Source: JAJPJE01 sp963724985
GTDB taxonomy: Bacteria > Acidobacteriota > Terriglobia > Terriglobales > Acidobacteriaceae
Direction: 5' to 3'
Assembly (NCBI GenBank): GCA_963724985.1
Contig: CAVRWV010000016.1
Location: forward strand, 1 to 64,000
Length of the DNA: 64,000 bases
Under the pieces are notes generated by a model, which was given only the letters and a program-made list of their open reading frames with translations, had not been told where the DNA came from and ran no database searches. Shown one piece after another: positions 60,932-64,000 of the stretch. Numbering within the stretch: the stretch's first letter is position 1; every line of letters starts with the position of its first letter. Position numbers and translations under genes: made by a program.

Positions 60932-61861
60932 AGCTATTTCGCTCTGCCACTGTCGCTTGGGATAGAGGAGGTGGATCGTCAATGCCATCGCGATGACAAT
61001 GATGAAAGCGAGAACGCTGCCTTCCGGACCAACGCTTCCACCAGTGATCCATTTCGATCCTGCAAATCGCGGAGTGAACAGCGTTCCGGCGGCTTTGTAA
61101 CCACTGTCGGGAACTCCGTAGAAGAAGCTCTCTGCCCAATCCCACGATGCGTGTAATCCGACCGCGAACCAGAGGCTGCCTGTGCGCCAAAGGCTGAAAG
61201 CGAAAACCAACGCGATGGCAATGGTTCCCAGAACGCCGATCCAATTCTCGCCGCCATTTTGTAGATGGATGGCGCCGAACAATGTTGAAAGCACACCTGC
61301 GGCTGGCCAGAAACCGATTCCACTGGCGAAGGTGTAGAGCGCATAGCCGCGGAAGAGGAACTCCTCGGTTATTGCCACTAACAGGAACGCGACCGCCCAC
61401 AGCACCGCATAGCGTATTACCTGAGCGCCAGTCAGTGTGGTTGGTCCGAGAGAGACGCCATGGAAAAGATGAATTAGAAGAAGCAGTGCGCTGAGCGCAA
61501 TGAATCCAACTACCAGTCCGGTGAAAAGCTTTTGTGCTTCGCCTTTCCGAGACGGCAGGCCGTACGTACCCCACGGCCGGTGTTCCAGCCATGCGGCCAC
61601 GAGGGCAGGAACGATTGCAGCGATCAACAATAACGCCTCGCCGATGATCGACCTTCCTGGTGTTTCCACCTGCGGACTATGGCCCAGGAGTCGCCGCAAT
61701 ACAGTAAGGAAGAGCGACTCCAGCAGAACCACAGCAACTATGTAGAGGAATAGCCGCCAGCCGGAGCGAAGCCCATGCTCGCCGATAAAGACTCGTGCGA
61801 TGGCTGAACGGTCGTGATTCTTAGTCGCCTGGGAGAGATTGTTCGGGCCCTGTTCATTCAT
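60914..61861 (-). CDS. CPBP-family intramembrane protease (Abi type)
   Basis: 315 residues from the ATG at 61861; the frame is open to 61963, so a longer form is possible. About eight membrane helices. The CPBP motifs are EEFLFRGYAL, AIHLQNGGEN (with the preceding LFGAIH His) and HASWDWAES, which together carry the Glu-Glu, Arg, His and His/Asp residues proposed for Rce1-like catalysis. Such proteins have roles from prenyl-protein processing to bacteriocin self-immunity. A function in this organism is not predictable. It converges with mbfA. Confidence 0.87.
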   Translation of the reverse strand: MNEQGPNNLSQATKNHDRSAIARVFIGEHGLRSGWRLFLYIVAVVLLESLFLTVLRRLLGHSPQVETPGRSIIGEALLLIAAIVPALVAAWLEHRPWGTYGLPSRKGEAQKLFTGLVVGFIALSALLLLIHLFHGVSLGPTTLTGAQVIRYAVLWAVAFLLVAITEEFLFRGYALYTFASGIGFWPAAGVLSTLFGAIHLQNGGENWIGVLGTIAIALVFAFSLWRTGSLWFAVGLHASWDWAESFFYGVPDSGYKAAGTLFTPRFAGSKWITGGSVGPEGSVLAFIIVIAMALTIHLLYPKRQWQSEIALRASD

Positions 61862-62101
61862 TCGACTTTGATTATGTACCAGATTTTCACTCCTGTGTGG
61901 CTCGCGCGCCAGGCAAGTCGCCACGAGTGCTGAGCGGCAGCTTTCCGACAAAAAAGTTACCAAAGGCGCTAAAAATCATGTGGAAGCCGATTGCCCGGCT
62001 CTCCAGTGTGAAGTACCATAACGTCACTTTGTGATCGTAAGAGGCGTTCGCTGGCCCTCCCATTCCACGGGGAAATTGCGCCGGCAGCTGGAATCCACAG
62101 C

Positions 62102-62833
62102 ATGATGAAAACGGAACGTGAGCATCGGGACGAAATCGTTCGCGTAGGCAGGGCGCTCTACGATCGCGGATTCGTGGTTGCCATGGACGGCAATATCTCC
62201 GTCCGGCTCGACGCTGAACGCATCCTGGTCACGCCTACATGTATGTGCAAAGGCATGATGACGAGCGACGATCTGGTGATCGTCAATCAGCACGGGCACA
62301 AACTGCACGGCCGCCGCAATGTCTCGAGTGAGTTGGGAATGCACCTGCTGATCTACAGCATGCGTCCGGATGTGCATTCGGTAGTGCATGCGCACCCTCC
62401 CACGGCAACCGGATTCGCCGCCGCCGGAGTGGCACTGGATCAGGCGCTGGTCTCGGAAGTGGTGCTCACATTAGGGAAAGTTCCTCTCGCGAAATATGGC
62501 ACTCCTGGCACGGTGGAGCTCACGGAGTCGTTACGCCCGTTGGTCCACGAGCATTGCTCCATCCTGATGGCCAATCATGGCGTGGTCTCGTACGGCGAAA
62601 GTCTCGAACACGCGTTCATGCGCATGGAGACGGTGGAACATTTCGCGAAAATCGCGCTGGTCGCAAGAACATTGGGCACGCCGCAGGAACTTCCAGCCGA
62701 CGACGTGCGCAAATTGGAAGCGATCCGCGAACGCATGAAGTTGATGAGCCCCAGCAATTGCCATCCTCCCCGGATGGAAGCCGTCGGCACGATTGGTGAC
62801 AACGAGCCTGATCGCGTTCCGGTCAACGAATAA
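62102..62833 (+). CDS. Class II aldolase/adducin-family protein
   Basis: 243 residues. The zinc-binding and catalytic pattern of L-fuculose-1-phosphate/ribulose-5-phosphate-type class II aldolases is present: DGNISVRLDAERILVTPTCMCKG, the VVHAHPPTATGFAAAG pair (metal His), the catalytic Glu region (SELGMHLLIYSMRPDVHSVVH), and a further metal His in ILMANHGVVSYGESLEHAF. The family includes aldolases and 4-epimerases of phospho-sugars; the substrate is not decided. The adjacent MM start at 62102/62105 is uncertain by one codon. It is followed by the rplU promoter region. Confidence 0.88.
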   Translation: MMKTEREHRDEIVRVGRALYDRGFVVAMDGNISVRLDAERILVTPTCMCKGMMTSDDLVIVNQHGHKLHGRRNVSSELGMHLLIYSMRPDVHSVVHAHPPTATGFAAAGVALDQALVSEVVLTLGKVPLAKYGTPGTVELTESLRPLVHEHCSILMANHGVVSYGESLEHAFMRMETVEHFAKIALVARTLGTPQELPADDVRKLEAIRERMKLMSPSNCHPPRMEAVGTIGDNEPDRVPVNE

Positions 62834-63088
62834 GCCCGCATGCCCAAAGCGTATCCTCGCTAATCAGGCCGGGATGCTGCCCGCCTCGCTGATCTCGTTG
62901 ACGCTAAGCTGCTGTGCAAGCTACAATTACTAGGTTTGCCTGTACTGCCAGGTCCCATCCTAGTCAGCCTGCTGCGAATGTGAGCGCGGGATTCCGATCG
63001 GGGCAACCGCTGCCGTCCTGGCGCGGTGGAGTGCAAGCGTTATTCTTAGGCTCGTGGCAGTGCTCGTGTGGCCTGTCTTGGAGGAATT
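62834..63088. other. rplU leader region
   Basis: 255 bases holding a strong promoter (62898-62927) and a leader of about 155 bases ending in TTGGAGGAATT just before rplU. No gene is supported; a regulatory leader for the ribosomal operon is possible, but no known motif was recognised. Confidence 0.5.
62898..62927 (+). promoter_or_regulatory. Sigma-70 promoter of rplU-rpmA
   Basis: TTGACG (62898-62903), an 18-base spacer and TACAAT (62922-62927). Both boxes are one base from consensus. It drives the ribosomal genes after a leader of about 155 bases. Confidence 0.75.
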
Positions 63089-63589
63089 ATGTACGCGGTC
63101 ATCCGCACCGGGGGAAAGCAGTATCGCGTCGCACCCGGCGATGTAATTCGGGTCGAGAAACTGGCTCCAGTCCAGGACGACCAGGTTCAGTTCAGTGAAG
63201 TTCTGGCAGTATCGTCCGAAGAAGGACACGTTTCGCGCCCCAGCGGCGCAGCTCACGTGATCGGCCAGGTCCTCGGCGACGGTCGTGCAGACAAGATCCT
63301 CGTTTTCCACTACAAGCGCAAGAAGCAGTACAAGAAGCTGCAGGGACACCGGCAGCCGTTCACTGCCGTGCAGATCACTGAGATCTCAATCGACGGACAG
63401 AGCTTCAGGGCTCCGGAGAATGTACTGAAGCCGCGCCGAGTCGAAAAGCCGACTGCGGAAGAAGGCGTGGAAGCTGCTCCGAAGGCGGCGAAGAAGTCCG
63501 GCCGCAAGGCAGCTCCGAAAAAGGCCGCCAAGAAAGCTGCGAAGAAGAGCAGCGCCAAGAAGTCGCCTGCAAAGGGCAAAAAGAAATAG
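63089..63589 (+). CDS. rplU: 50S ribosomal protein L21 with Lys/Ala-rich tail
   Basis: 166 residues from the ATG at 63089 (GGAGG immediately upstream); typical L21 is about 103. The L21 core is MYAVIRTGGKQYRVAPGDVIRVEKL ... HVIGQVLGDGRADKILVFHYKRKKQYKKLQGHRQPFTAVQITEI. The extra 60 residues are almost pure Lys/Ala/Ser/Pro repeats (KAAPKKAAKKAAKKSS), a basic tail like those of histone-H1-like proteins. It is cotranscribed with rpmA 47 bases later. The tail may contact rRNA or be degenerate. Confidence 0.95.
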   Translation: MYAVIRTGGKQYRVAPGDVIRVEKLAPVQDDQVQFSEVLAVSSEEGHVSRPSGAAHVIGQVLGDGRADKILVFHYKRKKQYKKLQGHRQPFTAVQITEISIDGQSFRAPENVLKPRRVEKPTAEEGVEAAPKAAKKSGRKAAPKKAAKKAAKKSSAKKSPAKGKKK

Positions 63590-63636
63590 GTTCGAAATCA
63601 AGGTGGCGCAATGCGCCCCAGTAATAAGGAACTCTC

Positions 63637-63900
63637 ATGGCACACAAAAAAGGGTTAGGAAGTTCACGAAATGGGCGCGACTCAAACGCGCAGCGGCTCG
63701 GAGTAAAAGTCTTCGGCGGACAGACTGTTCCCGGAGGCTCCATCATCGTTCGCCAGCGCGGCACTCGCTACAAGGCGGGACTGAACGTCGGCCGCGGTAA
63801 GGACGACACCTTGTTCGCGAAGGTCAGCGGCACCGTGAAGTTCGTCGACAAAGGCTCGATGGGCAAGTTCGTTGTCGTGGATCCGCTCGCGAAGGCGTAA
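63637..63900 (+). CDS. rpmA: 50S ribosomal protein L27
   Basis: 87 residues. The N-terminus MAHKKGLGSSRNGRDSNAQRLGVKVFGGQTVPGGSIIVRQRGTRYKAG is the standard L27 signature, whose flexible end reaches the peptidyl-transferase centre. GGAACTCTC precedes the ATG. The usual rplU-rpmA order is kept; obg, often the next gene, would lie beyond the window edge. Confidence 0.96.
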   Translation: MAHKKGLGSSRNGRDSNAQRLGVKVFGGQTVPGGSIIVRQRGTRYKAGLNVGRGKDDTLFAKVSGTVKFVDKGSMGKFVVVDPLAKA

Positions 63901-63919
63901 ACGCAAGTCACCAGAAATC

Positions 63920-63949
63920 AAAAGGCACGGAGATCATCCGTGCCTTTTT
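63920..63949 (+). terminator. Rho-independent terminator after rpmA
   Basis: AAAGGCACGGA (63921-63931) pairs with TCCGTGCCTTT (63937-63947) around GATCA, followed by TTCC and T-rich sequence. Confidence 0.9.
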
Positions 63950-64000
63950 CCTTCTGACATCTTTTCTATTCTGACCCTCTCTTATTGCGGTCTGTTCTGC

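Noticed and set aside
60914..61861. Reading the CPBP (Abi-like) protein as a phage-defence gene
   Set aside because: CPBP proteins have many roles, and no other defence genes, integrase or mobile element are near it.

Overview
This 64 kb window looks like an origin-proximal stretch of a chromosome from a Gram-negative, GC-rich soil-type bacterium, most likely Acidobacteriota (Terriglobia, Koribacter-like). Supporting signs are lpxC (lipid A synthesis, hence an outer membrane), a carboxypeptidase-regulatory/TonB-receptor (Oar-like) protein, a DUF4139 protein, many small secreted proteins of unknown function, and dispersed palindromic intergenic repeats. The assignment is inferred from gene style; no search was run.

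Layout. 0.3-4.5 kb: four tightly coupled plus-strand genes (a GT-C-like polytopic membrane protein and three exported proteins). 4.6-8.9 kb: prmC, a secreted M28 peptidase, two unknown genes and rsmG. 9.2-12.5 kb: a membrane acyltransferase-like gene, then parA-parB preceded by three perfect parS cores. 12.5-16.2 kb: a GatB/YqeY protein, a class V aminotransferase and serA (probable serine biosynthesis pair). 17-24.5 kb: a secreted TPR protein, a two-domain M16 peptidase, an S2P-type M50 protease with CBS domains, and rsmD. 25-29 kb: a PAS histidine kinase, gatB and an HU gene. 29-35.8 kb: a secreted amidohydrolase, unknown exported proteins, an OsmC protein, a Cys-rich protein and a methyltransferase. 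35.8-44.4 kb (minus strand): a frameshifted TonB-type receptor, an HTH-TOBE regulator, a TonB-C-like protein, a rhomboid-TPR fusion, a frameshifted folK and lpxC. 44.5-46.3 kb: a Fur/PerR-type regulator with ahpC and ahpD (peroxide defence). 46.8-55.3 kb: the replication block dnaA, dnaN, mscL, gyrB, with a DnaA-box-like cluster between dnaA and dnaN. 55.3-62 kb: a doubly frameshifted sialate O-acetylesterase, a SRPBCC lipoprotein behind a MerR-type operator, a DUF4139 protein, a ferritin-VIT iron exporter (MbfA-like) and a CPBP protease. 62-64 kb: a class II aldolase, then rplU-rpmA.

Working together: ParABS, DnaA, DnaN, GyrB and HU form the chromosome replication/segregation set. PerR-AhpC-AhpD and MbfA are a peroxide/iron defence set. 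Three intramembrane protease families (S2P, rhomboid, CPBP) and two secreted peptidases point to active envelope proteolysis. Four genes carry single-base frameshifts (five shifts in all), one of them in folK, so either local sequence errors or real gene decay must be considered. I saw no tRNA, rRNA, insertion sequence, prophage or CRISPR array, and no convincing anti-phage island. The most unusual elements are the palindromic repeat families, the orphan MerR-type operator, the leader hairpins before dnaA, and the unknown four-gene envelope operon at the left end.
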